Below, piece by piece: positions 8,365 through 17,311 of a stretch of DNA of 64,000 nt. The position numbers and the translations under genes were made by a program. The notes under the pieces were generated by a model that had not been told where the DNA came from, ran no database searches, and saw only the letters and a list, made by a program, of their open reading frames with translations. Source of the DNA: an uncultured Flavobacteriaceae bacterium. Lineage in GTDB: Bacteria > Bacteroidota > Bacteroidia > Flavobacteriales > Flavobacteriaceae. Where the stretch lies: the NCBI GenBank assembly GCA_943789455.1, contig CALSUE010000001.1, positions 251,001 to 315,000 of the forward strand, written 5' to 3'. Each line of letters begins with the position of its first letter. Position 1 is the first letter of the stretch.

Positions 8365-10508
8365 CAAATTTTGATAATTTTTGTTGATAAAGACAATCCT
8401 TTATGAGAAACTTTAATAAAGTAAACTCCATTAGATAATGTTGAAATATCTAATATTGTATCTGTTTGATTAATGTTTTTTTGGATCAATTTTTTCCCAA
8501 AGATACTAAATACTTCTACGTTTACATCTTGGCTAAATTTAATATTTAAAAAACCGTCTGAAGTTGGGTTTGGGTAAACAGATAATTGTTTCCACTGATC
8601 TTCTTCAGTACTCAGAGTAAGGTGAGTTCCACCGATATCATCAAAAGTATCCATAGGGAAAACTTCCCATTCAGTATCGAGATCAAAATTGATATTAGGT
8701 TCAACCACTGTAGACTTTCTTCTCAGTGTAACATCTTTTGCAAAATTTGAGCTACCTCCACCAAATTCACCTACAATGTCTATTAGAATATCATCCTTGA
8801 ATAAGCCAACAGGATCATTTCCATTAAAGTTTAAGGGTTCTCCATAATTAGTGCTTTGGTTATTAGCAACTACTATATCTGCTTGATCAATAAGGGTTTG
8901 AGAATTTGCATTTGCATTTACAATGACGATAACATCTCCTACATCAATTGTTCCAGTTAAATCAAATTTTTCTGACCATTCACCACTACCATTACTATCT
9001 CTTCTGAGGTTGTATCCATCAAGTTCTACAGGAGACGTAATTAAATTTGCAATTTCAATTGCTTTATTATTACTACTGCCCTCCACATATTCCGAAATTA
9101 AAAGTTCCATGATAGTATTTGAATTACCATCAGTTGTTGTTGCATTTACAGGAGCACTTTGTGCTGATGTATTATTAACTTCATCAACTGCTTCAAGTGT
9201 TACGACATAGGTTGTCGCTGCTGTTAAACCATCAACTGTATACGAACTAATATTAATCATATCATAGAAAATATCATCTATGTAAATATTATAATGAAGA
9301 ACTTCTGTATTGTCTGTAGATGCATTCCAAGTAATTTTGAAGGAGACATCAGTTTCATCACTAATAATTACATTCATAGGAACTGAAGGAGCTTCTATAT
9401 CTTCCAGAGTTGCTACTGATAATGGTGAACTTTGTGCTGATACATTATCTACAATATCTCTAGCTGAAACAGTTAAATCATATGTAATATTTGAAGATAG
9501 CCCCAAAATTGTATAGTTTGTGTTTGAAGTTGAGGCTTCTATATTTCCATCAACATAAACATCATAACTGCTAACTCCCACATTGTCAGTAGAGGCATTC
9601 CATGAGAGGTCAATCGAATATGTTGTAGTATTCGAAGCTGTTAATCCAGAGGGCACTGAAGGGGCTTCAATATCTGTATTCGAATAGATACCCCAAATAT
9701 CTTCAGCCTCTGGTCCACCCCATATTCTTGTGGCTAACCTTGGATTATCTATAAATGGATTTCTATTTCCTTGCGCGTCAGAATTAGAAGTATTTTCATG
9801 ATATGGATTGCGTTGTTTTTCTATATCTGATACTGGGTCATCAGCATTCCATTGCAAAAATAAATCAATCATATTGTCAGGAGTATTTGAACTACTTCCA
9901 ATTCCAACATTAGATGGCAGAGTTCTATCATCATATCGTAGATACATATACATGATAATTCTTGCCACATCACCTTTCCATTCATCACCTGGATACCATC
10001 CAGTTCCTGTTGCTCCGGAATTTCCTGAGCCTTCTATGAATTTTTTATTTCCTCTAGAAGAATTTCTTTGTGAATCACAGGGCCTTAAGTTATGTGCATC
10101 TGCATAGGGAGGGCCATCTGTTCCCCCGTCGTTCAAATTTGGATTTGCTAGAGAATTGGGATATACATGCTCTCTATTCCATAGACCAGTGCAACTACTT
10201 GATGTACAATTATCATTTATATTTCTTTCACGATCATTGGTGCTATTTGAGTCTGATCCGTCTTCAAACCCATAAATTAATAGAACCTCACTATTATCTA
10301 TTGGGTTCATGTCGGTAACCATAACCGCATTCCATATACCAGGAGTGTAGGACAAATTGTTTGTGTGGGTCGTTATAATTTTGGTGGCAAGAGCTTCTTT
10401 TAAACTTATTCCAGTGAGATTTAAATTTACATCATCGTAGTAGCTTTCTTGAGCTAAGATAAAAATAGAATACAAGCTTATACTTAAAAAAAGTATTTGT
10501 TTTTTCAT
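8364..10508 (-). CDS. Secreted multidomain endonuclease I with two FN3 domains, lamin-tail domain and T9SS sorting domain
   Basis: 714 residues. After a signal peptide comes an endonuclease I domain (about 25-280) with NREHVYPNSLANPN and DAHNLRPCDSQRNSSRGNKK as the catalytic region, then two fibronectin type III domains (about 284-370 and 371-460, both opening with EAPSVP and sharing WNASTDN), then a lamin-tail domain (about 467-620, opening with LLISEYVEGSSNNKAIEI), and a T9SS type A sorting domain from SVYPNPTSDGFLNI. FN3 and lamin-tail modules often accompany extracellular nucleases and probably mediate binding or spacing. It is the first gene of a two-nuclease unit. An inverted repeat TACTCAA-TTAC-TTGAGTA lies 24-42 bases upstream of the ATG (10533-10550) and may be a regulatory site. 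Confidence 0.93.
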   Translation of the reverse strand: MKKQILFLSISLYSIFILAQESYYDDVNLNLTGISLKEALATKIITTHTNNLSYTPGIWNAVMVTDMNPIDNSEVLLIYGFEDGSDSNSTNDRERNINDNCTSSSCTGLWNREHVYPNSLANPNLNDGGTDGPPYADAHNLRPCDSQRNSSRGNKKFIEGSGNSGATGTGWYPGDEWKGDVARIIMYMYLRYDDRTLPSNVGIGSSSNTPDNMIDLFLQWNADDPVSDIEKQRNPYHENTSNSDAQGNRNPFIDNPRLATRIWGGPEAEDIWGIYSNTDIEAPSVPSGLTASNTTTYSIDLSWNASTDNVGVSSYDVYVDGNIEASTSNTNYTILGLSSNITYDLTVSARDIVDNVSAQSSPLSVATLEDIEAPSVPMNVIISDETDVSFKITWNASTDNTEVLHYNIYIDDIFYDMINISSYTVDGLTAATTYVVTLEAVDEVNNTSAQSAPVNATTTDGNSNTIMELLISEYVEGSSNNKAIEIANLITSPVELDGYNLRRDSNGSGEWSEKFDLTGTIDVGDVIVIVNANANSQTLIDQADIVVANNQSTNYGEPLNFNGNDPVGLFKDDILIDIVGEFGGGSSNFAKDVTLRRKSTVVEPNINFDLDTEWEVFPMDTFDDIGGTHLTLSTEEDQWKQLSVYPNPTSDGFLNIKFSQDVNVEVFSIFGKKLIQKNINQTDTILDISTLSNGVYFIKVSHKGLSLSTKIIKI

Positions 10509-10631
10509 TATTTACTTAATAAAATTAATAATTACTCAATTACTTGAGTACTTAAAACAAAACTTTTTCAATGCATTTTTTTTTTACTTTTTTACATCTT
10601 TTTTTCAAGATGTGGAGCAAGTGATACTCAT

Positions 10632-11843
10632 TTATTCCCGTTCCAATTGAGCCATATAAAACCCATCAAAACCAGAAGTATGTGCTAAGACTTTATTGTC
10701 CTTTACTAATTTAAAATCTTTACCAGATTCTGAAGCTAAAAATTCTGCAATCTGATTCTGATTTTCTGACGGAAGAACAGAACATGTAGCATAGACTAAT
10801 TTACCTCCATGTTTCACCATTTTAGAATATTGTTGTAAGATATCCTGTTGTACTTTTTTAATATTATCAAGAAATTCGGGTTGAAGTTTCCATTTAGAAT
10901 CAGGATTTCTTCTTAAAACACCCAATCCTGAACAAGGAGCGTCAATTAAAACTCTGTCAGCCTTACCGTATAATTTTTTTATAGGTTTAGTAGAATCTAT
11001 GACTCTTGTATCTATATTATGAACTTTATTTCTTCTCGCTCTTACTTTAAGTTTTCTTAATTTACTTTCGTAAATATCCATGGCAATAATTTGTCCTTTA
11101 TTTTTCATAAAAGAGGCCAAATGCAATGTTTTTCCTCCCGCACCAGCACAGGTGTCAATGACCTTCATTCCAGGTTCAACATCTAAATATTCTGCCACCA
11201 ATTGTGAGGAGGCATCTTGAACTTCAAAATATCCATTTTTGAAAGCTTCTGTTCTAAAAACATTTGCTCTTTCAATTAATCTCAGTGCATCTTCATGGTT
11301 GGGAATAAATTCAGTAAAAATACTTTCTTCTTGAAGTATTCTTTGAAGTTCTTTTTTGGTAGTATTTAACGTGTTGGTTCTTAAAATAACTTCTGCTTGT
11401 TTGTTTAGAGCGGCTAATTCTTTTGTCCATAATTCCTCTCCAAGTTCAGATACAGCAACATTATCTATCCAATCAGGAATAGATTCCCTATATTTTCGTA
11501 TTCTTGATAATTCATCAAACCTCCCTTTAATTCTTCGTGAGGGAGTAGGTTCGATTTGATTCCAATCTGGCAAAGCAATACCCTTTAAGACACACCAAAC
11601 TGAAAACATTCTCCATAAATTATTTCTATCAAAAGGTTCTTTAACAGTTGCTATTTCAGCATATAATCGTTTCCATCGTACAATTTCATAAATTGTCTCT
11701 GCTACAAATTTACGATCGCGGCTTCCCCATCGTTTATCTCTTTTTAATGCTTTTTCTACTGCTTTGTCTGCGTAAACACCTTCATTAAAAATATCACGGA
11801 TACTATCTATAACGGTATATACTAAGTTTCTATGTAACCTCAA
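10632..11843 (-). CDS. RsmB/NOP-family tRNA/rRNA cytosine-C5 methyltransferase
   Basis: S-adenosylmethionine-dependent RNA m5C methyltransferase, 403 residues. The C-terminal Rossmann domain has the SAM-binding VIDTCAGAGGKTLHLA segment, the cysteine motif DAPCSGLGVLRRNP and the second cysteine motif YATCSVLPSEN, both typical of NOL1/NOP2/Sun enzymes. The N-terminal 150 residues correspond to the NusB-like/linker part in reduced form. No ATG exists before the conserved N-terminus MRLHRNLVYTVIDS; the initiator is a TTG at 11843, with a TAnnTTTG element 20 bases further upstream. The exact substrate (16S rRNA C967 or another site) is not certain, so I do not assign rsmB. Confidence 0.88.
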   Translation of the reverse strand: MRLHRNLVYTVIDSIRDIFNEGVYADKAVEKALKRDKRWGSRDRKFVAETIYEIVRWKRLYAEIATVKEPFDRNNLWRMFSVWCVLKGIALPDWNQIEPTPSRRIKGRFDELSRIRKYRESIPDWIDNVAVSELGEELWTKELAALNKQAEVILRTNTLNTTKKELQRILQEESIFTEFIPNHEDALRLIERANVFRTEAFKNGYFEVQDASSQLVAEYLDVEPGMKVIDTCAGAGGKTLHLASFMKNKGQIIAMDIYESKLRKLKVRARRNKVHNIDTRVIDSTKPIKKLYGKADRVLIDAPCSGLGVLRRNPDSKWKLQPEFLDNIKKVQQDILQQYSKMVKHGGKLVYATCSVLPSENQNQIAEFLASESGKDFKLVKDNKVLAHTSGFDGFYMAQLERE

Positions 11844-11862
11844 TATTAAAAATTTAAGATTA

Positions 11863-11870
11863 CAAAGATA
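11863..11870 (-). promoter_or_regulatory. Possible -7 element for the RNA methyltransferase gene
   Basis: The minus strand reads TATCTTTG, a match to TAnnTTTG, 20 bases before the proposed TTG start at 11843. There is no clear -33 TTG. Its position supports the downstream TTG start because no alternative start lies between them. Confidence 0.35.
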
Positions 11871-11990
11871 ACAATAGACTTTGAGTAAAAAACCTTAATC
11901 GTTTTTCTTTTTTGGGATCTTTTTTAATTATTCTTATTCACAGAATAAATTGATTTAATATGATTAAATTCGCTCTAAATAGTCTAATTG

Positions 11991-14087
11991 ATGAACTTAA
12001 ACAACCCTATTTATTACATTAATGGTGTTAGTAACGTAAGGGCTAGTTTAATTGCTGCTGAACTTAGATTGTCTTCTATAAATGACTTACTTCATTTTTT
12101 TCCCTTCAGGTATATAGACAGAACTAAGTTTTATAAAATTAATGAACTCATAGATAATAATTCTGACATCCAAATTATTGGAAGAATTACTTCTCTTAAA
12201 ACAATTCAACAAAAAAAGGGTAGTAGATTAATAGGGAAGCTTCAGGATGAAACGGGTACTATGGAGTTGGTTTGGTTTAAAGGTCATAAGTGGTTGAAAG
12301 ATGCCATTAAAATTAACACACCCTATGTTGTTTACGGTAAATTAAATCATTTTAAAGGTAATTTTTCAATTGTTCATCCTGAAATGGACTTGTTAGAGAA
12401 TCATAAAAAAAAAATACAAACAAAATTACAGCCAGTATACTCTTCAACGGATAAGTTAGTCAATAGCGGATTGAGTAATAAAATCTTTAGAGGTTATGTT
12501 CAGAATATTTTGTTACAAATATTTGAACAAATTCAAGAAAGTTTGTCCAGTGAATTAATTTCTAATCAAGGACTTATAGGTAAGAAAGAAGCTCTGCTTA
12601 ATATACATTTCCCTACTTCTCCAGAAATGTTAGAAAAAGCTCAATATCGATTAAAGTTTGAAGAACTTTTTTTTATTCAGTTACAATTAGTTCGTAAAAA
12701 ACTCATCAGAAAAAATAAAATTAAAGGCTATGTTTTTGCAAAAGTTGGAACTGTTTTCAATGAATTTTACAATCACTATTTACCTTTTAATTTAACCAAC
12801 GCACAAAAAGTAGTTCTCAAAGAAATTAGAAACGATGTTGCTTCCAATGCTCACATGAATCGTTTATTACAAGGAGATGTTGGTTCAGGTAAAACAATTG
12901 TTGCTTTACTAGCAATGTTGATAGCCATAGATAATGGTTTTCAAGCCAGCATTATTGCTCCAACAGAAATTTTAGCTACCCAACATTTTAAAGCAATTAA
13001 TGAATTATTACAGAATATAGATGTTTCTGTTGCGCTATTAACTGGTTCTAGTTCAGTAAAAAAAAGAAGAGAAATTCATGAGAGTTTAGAAAATGGAAAA
13101 CTTAATATACTAATTGGTACACATGCATTGCTCGAAGATAAAGTTAAATTTCAAAACCTAGGAATTGCTATTATAGATGAACAACACAGGTTTGGTGTAG
13201 CACAACGCTCTAAAATGTGGCAAAAGAATACGTTGCCACCGCATATTTTAGTAATGACAGCAACACCTATTCCTAGAACATTAGCCATGAGTGTCTATGG
13301 TGATTTGGATATTTCTGTAATTGATGAACTACCACCAGGTAGAAAGGAAGTGAAAACTGTGCATAGGAATGATAATAACAGATTAGCTGTTTTTAAATTT
13401 ATGAAGCAAGAAATTGAAAAGGGCAGACAAGTTTATGTTGTATATCCGTTAATTCAGGAATCTCAAGCCATGGATTATAAAGATTTAATGGATGGATATG
13501 AGAGTATTTCAAGAGAATTTCCTGTGCCAAAATACCAAATTAGTATTGTTCATGGTAAGATGAAAGCAACTGATAAGGAATATGAAATGCAACGTTTTGT
13601 GAAAGGAGAAACTCAGATAATGGTTGCAACTACTGTAATAGAGGTAGGTGTTAACGTACCAAATGCCAGTATTATGGTAATTGAAAGTTCGGAACGTTTT
13701 GGTTTGAGTCAATTGCATCAATTAAGAGGTAGAGTAGGTAGAGGTGCAGATCAGAGTTATTGTGTTTTATTGTCTAGTTTTAAATTATCAACTGAGGCGA
13801 AAACAAGATTAAAAACGATGGTGGAAACCTCAGACGGTTTTAAAATTGCTGAGGTAGATTTAAAATTACGTGGACCCGGGAATATGATGGGTACTCAACA
13901 AAGTGGTGTGTTAAATTTAAAAATTGCGGATGTTGTAAGGGACAGCCCAATTCTCTACAGAGCGAGAAATTCAGCCCTAGAAATTTTACAAGATGACCAA
14001 AACCTTACTAAGGTTAAAAATAATAGGATTCAAAAAACATACACTGAAATATCCAAAACTACAGGAGCTTGGTCAAATATCAGTTAG
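11991..14087 (+). CDS. recG: ATP-dependent DNA helicase RecG
   Basis: Branch-migration helicase that rescues stalled forks and processes Holliday junctions. At 698 residues it has the family's usual size: N-terminal wedge/OB domain (about 1-160, with IIGRITSLKTIQ), then helicase lobes with Walker A GDVGSGKT near residue 300, Walker B-like IIDEQHRFGVAQR, motif III MTATPIPRTLAMSVYGD, motif VI-type QLHQLRGRVGRG and the C-terminal TRB-like region with LKLRGPGNMMGTQQSG. The ATG at 11991 is preferred to the TTG one codon upstream. Its 3' end overlaps the convergent tag gene by 8 bases. Confidence 0.97.
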   Translation: MNLNNPIYYINGVSNVRASLIAAELRLSSINDLLHFFPFRYIDRTKFYKINELIDNNSDIQIIGRITSLKTIQQKKGSRLIGKLQDETGTMELVWFKGHKWLKDAIKINTPYVVYGKLNHFKGNFSIVHPEMDLLENHKKKIQTKLQPVYSSTDKLVNSGLSNKIFRGYVQNILLQIFEQIQESLSSELISNQGLIGKKEALLNIHFPTSPEMLEKAQYRLKFEELFFIQLQLVRKKLIRKNKIKGYVFAKVGTVFNEFYNHYLPFNLTNAQKVVLKEIRNDVASNAHMNRLLQGDVGSGKTIVALLAMLIAIDNGFQASIIAPTEILATQHFKAINELLQNIDVSVALLTGSSSVKKRREIHESLENGKLNILIGTHALLEDKVKFQNLGIAIIDEQHRFGVAQRSKMWQKNTLPPHILVMTATPIPRTLAMSVYGDLDISVIDELPPGRKEVKTVHRNDNNRLAVFKFMKQEIEKGRQVYVVYPLIQESQAMDYKDLMDGYESISREFPVPKYQISIVHGKMKATDKEYEMQRFVKGETQIMVATTVIEVGVNVPNASIMVIESSERFGLSQLHQLRGRVGRGADQSYCVLLSSFKLSTEAKTRLKTMVETSDGFKIAEVDLKLRGPGNMMGTQQSGVLNLKIADVVRDSPILYRARNSALEILQDDQNLTKVKNNRIQKTYTEISKTTGAWSNIS

Positions 14088-14634
14088 TACTCCATTTAGG
14101 TTTCTGTTTTAAAATTTTTTTATAAATGGTACAGTTTTTTTGATGAGCTCCCTCTAAGTATCCTGTACTCATTAAAAATTCATTAGTAATTTCTCCTCCA
14201 GTAAATTTAAATGTTTGCTTAAATAATTTGACCCATTCTTCTTTCGTCTTTGGATGATTATTATTTAGCCAAGATTGAAAAGAGCCAAACTTTTTTTGAA
14301 TTTCTATTAGTATTTGAGCATTGTGAATAACTGCATTTATTTTAAGTCTATTTCTTACAATTCCTGCATCATTCAATAAACGTTCACGTGCTTTATCGTT
14401 ATAATTAGCAATTATTTTAATTGAGAAGTTTGAATAAGCTTTTCTGAAATTTTCTTGTTTATTTAGAATAGTATTCCATGATAGACCAGCTTGATTAATT
14501 TCTAAAATTAACCTACCAAATAGCTCATTATCACAGTCTAATGGATATCCGTATTGAGTGTCATGATAAATTTTATTGACATTATTTTTATCCAATTTTT
14601 TTGTAAAATCGCAATAAGTAGATTCATTTTCCAT
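14080..14634 (-). CDS. tag: DNA-3-methyladenine glycosylase I
   Basis: Removes 3-methyladenine from alkylated DNA, opening base excision repair. The 184 residues align with Tag throughout: the zinc-snap residues are present (Cys in TYCDF, His in IYHDTQYG, and the C-terminal GAHQKNC with His and Cys), as are the QAGLSWNTILNKQENFR block and IVRNRLKINAVIHNAQ. Its 3' end overlaps recG by 8 bases in opposite orientation, so the two transcripts are antisense at their ends. The protein is somewhat divergent, but the key residues are kept. Confidence 0.92.
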   Translation of the reverse strand: MENESTYCDFTKKLDKNNVNKIYHDTQYGYPLDCDNELFGRLILEINQAGLSWNTILNKQENFRKAYSNFSIKIIANYNDKARERLLNDAGIVRNRLKINAVIHNAQILIEIQKKFGSFQSWLNNNHPKTKEEWVKLFKQTFKFTGGEITNEFLMSTGYLEGAHQKNCTIYKKILKQKPKWSTN

Positions 14635-14657
14635 AAATAAATATAATTTGTAATTTA

Positions 14658-14720
14658 ATGAAAGAGAGTATTTTTATGCTTATTGGTCTTACTGTAGTTA
14701 TTAGTTTTTTATGTTCTTAA
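14658..14720 (+). CDS. Possible 20-residue hydrophobic micropeptide upstream of pheT
   Basis: An ATG-to-TAA frame in the 214-base gap between tag and pheT encodes MKESIFMLIGLTVVISFLCS, a short charged N-terminus followed by one hydrophobic segment and a lipobox-like end (FLCS). It resembles a very small membrane peptide or lipoprotein signal. No match to a promoter consensus is seen directly upstream, and such a short frame in AT-rich DNA can arise by chance. Low confidence. Confidence 0.13.
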   Translation: MKESIFMLIGLTVVISFLCS

Positions 14721-14819
14721 AAATAAATGTAAATCATAATATTTTTCATCTTGGAAAGATATTAAATTTTACTCTTCGTAAAATCTTAAAAATCTTCCCT
14801 AAAAAAACTTTAATTTCTT

Positions 14820-14827
14820 TAAATTTG
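14820..14827 (+). promoter_or_regulatory. Probable -7 element of pheT
   Basis: TAAATTTG matches the Bacteroidota -7 consensus TAnnTTTG and ends 21 bases before the pheT ATG. No perfect TTG lies at -33. Confidence 0.45.
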
Positions 14828-14848
14828 CAACTAAATCTAAAACATTAG

Positions 14849-17275
14849 ATGAAAATATCATATAACTGGTTAAAACAATTCCTACAAACAGATTGGGAAG
14901 TAAATAATACAAGTGAATTATTAACTGACCTTGGTTTAGAGGTTGAAGGAGTAGAGACCATTGAGTCTATTAAAGGGAGTCTTGAGGGAGTTGTAGTAGG
15001 AGAAGTTTTAACATGCATTCAACACCCTAATGCAGATCGTTTAAAACTAACAACTGTAAATTTAGGATCTGGAGACCCAGTTCAAATTGTTTGTGGAGCT
15101 CCCAATGTTGCTGCAGGTCAAAAGGTTCCTGTAGCTACAATAGGAACTATGTTGTATGATGATTCAGGTTCTGGTTTTAAGATTAAGAAAGGAAAAATTA
15201 GAGGAGAGGAAAGTCATGGAATGATTTGTGCTGAAGATGAATTAGGTTTAGGGGCTAGTCATGATGGTATTCTAATTCTTGATGATCAATTAAAACCTGG
15301 CACCAAAGCAGCTGACGTCTTTAATATAGAGATTGATGAAGTTTTTGAAATTGGTCTTACCCCAAACAGGGCAGACGCTATGAGTCATTATGGGGTTGCT
15401 AGAGATTTTCGTGCTGGATTAATTCAACACGGTATTAACTTAGAGCTCATTACCCCGTCTGTTAGTGATTTTCAGGTAGATGAAAGAAGATTAAGAGTAG
15501 ATGTTGAAGTAGATAAAAAAGAATCAGCACCTCGTTATTGTGGAATATCAATTGTAGATGTTGAAGTGAAAGATTCTCCAGAATGGATTCAAAACCGCCT
15601 TAAATCTATTGGCTTAACACCTAAAAATAACATAGTAGACATTACAAATTATGTTTTACATGAATTAGGTCAACCTCTACATGCATTTGATGCAGAAAAA
15701 ATAGAGGGTAATAAAGTTGTAGTAAAAACATTAGAATCTGGTACAAAATTCACCACCTTAGATGGTATTGAAAGAGAATTACATTCTGAAGATATCATGA
15801 TTTGTGATGCGGCCTTAAACCCGTTATGCATTGCAGGTGTTTTTGGAGGAATAAATTCTGGTGTAACAGAAAAAACGACTTCTATATTTTTAGAAAGTGC
15901 TTATTTTAATCCTGTTTCTATTCGAAAAACAGCTAAAAGACATGCGTTAAATACTGATGCCTCTTTTCGTTTTGAACGAGGTATAGATATTAATTTCACG
16001 AAATATGCATTAAAGCGTGCTGCAATTTTAATAAAGGAATATTCAAACGGGAAAATAGCTTCTGATGTGATGGATTTTTATCCTGAAAAAATGGAAGATT
16101 TCCAAGTTTTCCTTTCTTATGACAACGCTTTTAGGTTAATTGGTCAAGAACTAGACAAAGAAACTATTAAGAATATTTTAGCTTCTTTAGAAATTAAAAT
16201 AAGTAGTGAGACCGAAGCAGGTCTGGGGTTAACAATACCATCATTCAGGGTAGATGTTCAAAGAGAAGCAGATATTATAGAAGAAATTCTTAGAGTTTAT
16301 GGATACAATAATATCAAGTTTTCTCACAAATTAAATTCATCAATTTCTTTTAATAGTAATAAAGATACTATAGTAGAAAATGTTGTTGCTAACCATTTAA
16401 CTTCATTAGGTTTTAATGAAACAATGGCTAATTCCTTGACAAAAGAGGATTATATATCTCTCTCTAAAAATTTAAAAGCAGAGTTTAATGTAAGTATGTT
16501 AAATCCATTAAGTAATGATCTTAAAGTATTAAGACAATCATTACTTTTTAGTGGATTAGAATCTATATCCTATAATCTCAACAGAAAAAATAATTCACTG
16601 AAATTATATGAATTTGGGAAAACATATCATAAGTATGAACATGGATATCAAGAAGATAAACACCTAACTATCTTTATCTCAGGGGCAAGAACTAAAGATA
16701 CTTGGACAATCCCATCACAAAACTCTGACTTCTTTTATTTAAAAGGAATTATAATTTCAATTTTAGATAGAATTGGGATTTCAAATTTAAAAACAAGCCC
16801 AATAAAGTCTGATGTATTTTCTGAAGGTATTGTATTTAGTTTAGGGAAAAAGAAATTGGTGGAATTTGGTATAGTTACTAAACAAATACGAAAAGAATTT
16901 GGGATTAAACAAGAAGTTTTATTTGCAGATTTTGACTGGTCAACTATCCTTTCAATTTCTGGAAATAAAAAAATAAAAGTTTCTAACTTAACTAAATTCC
17001 CATCAGTAAAAAGAGATCTAGCACTTTTATTAGATGAAAAAATTACATTCAAAGAAATATATGATTTGGCATTTCAATCCGAACGGAATTTGTTAAAAGA
17101 TGTTGATTTATTTGATGTTTATCAAGGAGAAAAGCTTCCAGAGGGGAAAAAATCATATGCAGTGAGTTTTGTTTTACAAGATAAAAACAAGACCTTGGAA
17201 GATCGTCAAATCGATAAAATAATGCTAAAATTACAACAGTCATTCGAAAATAATTTAGAGGCTGTTTTAAGATAA
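14849..17275 (+). CDS. pheT: Phenylalanine--tRNA ligase beta subunit
   Basis: Beta chain of the (alpha-beta)2 PheRS that charges tRNA-Phe. 808 residues, as expected. Domain order: N-terminal EMAP/tRNA-binding fold (about 40-155, VVVGEVLTCIQHPNADRLKL), B3/B4 editing domain (about 215-380, with GLTPKNNIVDITNYVLHE and DASFRFERGID), B5 domain (about 405-480, RVDVQREADIIEEILRVYGY), a catalytic-like core and the C-terminal anticodon-binding FDX-ACB domain (about 715-808, TKFPSVKRDLALLLDE). The alpha gene pheS is not in this window, so the two subunits are encoded apart. A terminator follows directly after the stop. Confidence 0.98.
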   Translation: MKISYNWLKQFLQTDWEVNNTSELLTDLGLEVEGVETIESIKGSLEGVVVGEVLTCIQHPNADRLKLTTVNLGSGDPVQIVCGAPNVAAGQKVPVATIGTMLYDDSGSGFKIKKGKIRGEESHGMICAEDELGLGASHDGILILDDQLKPGTKAADVFNIEIDEVFEIGLTPNRADAMSHYGVARDFRAGLIQHGINLELITPSVSDFQVDERRLRVDVEVDKKESAPRYCGISIVDVEVKDSPEWIQNRLKSIGLTPKNNIVDITNYVLHELGQPLHAFDAEKIEGNKVVVKTLESGTKFTTLDGIERELHSEDIMICDAALNPLCIAGVFGGINSGVTEKTTSIFLESAYFNPVSIRKTAKRHALNTDASFRFERGIDINFTKYALKRAAILIKEYSNGKIASDVMDFYPEKMEDFQVFLSYDNAFRLIGQELDKETIKNILASLEIKISSETEAGLGLTIPSFRVDVQREADIIEEILRVYGYNNIKFSHKLNSSISFNSNKDTIVENVVANHLTSLGFNETMANSLTKEDYISLSKNLKAEFNVSMLNPLSNDLKVLRQSLLFSGLESISYNLNRKNNSLKLYEFGKTYHKYEHGYQEDKHLTIFISGARTKDTWTIPSQNSDFFYLKGIIISILDRIGISNLKTSPIKSDVFSEGIVFSLGKKKLVEFGIVTKQIRKEFGIKQEVLFADFDWSTILSISGNKKIKVSNLTKFPSVKRDLALLLDEKITFKEIYDLAFQSERNLLKDVDLFDVYQGEKLPEGKKSYAVSFVLQDKNKTLEDRQIDKIMLKLQQSFENNLEAVLR

Positions 17276-17279
17276 TAAT

Positions 17280-17303
17280 AAGCTCCTTTTGGAGCTTTTT
17301 TTT
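17280..17303 (+). terminator. Rho-independent terminator after pheT
   Basis: AAGCTCC-TTTT-GGAGCTT stem-loop (7 bp stem) followed by an unbroken T-run. It starts 5 bases after the pheT stop and ends 9 bases before the pyrD start, so pyrD either has a promoter within pheT or depends on read-through. Confidence 0.88.
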
Positions 17304-17311
17304 AATTTAAT

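Noticed and set aside
10594..10613. Hairpin ACATCTT-TTTTTC-AAGATGT after the RNA methyltransferase gene
   Set aside because: On the strand that would need it the hairpin is followed by an A-run, not a T-run, so it is not a standard terminator; no other role can be shown.
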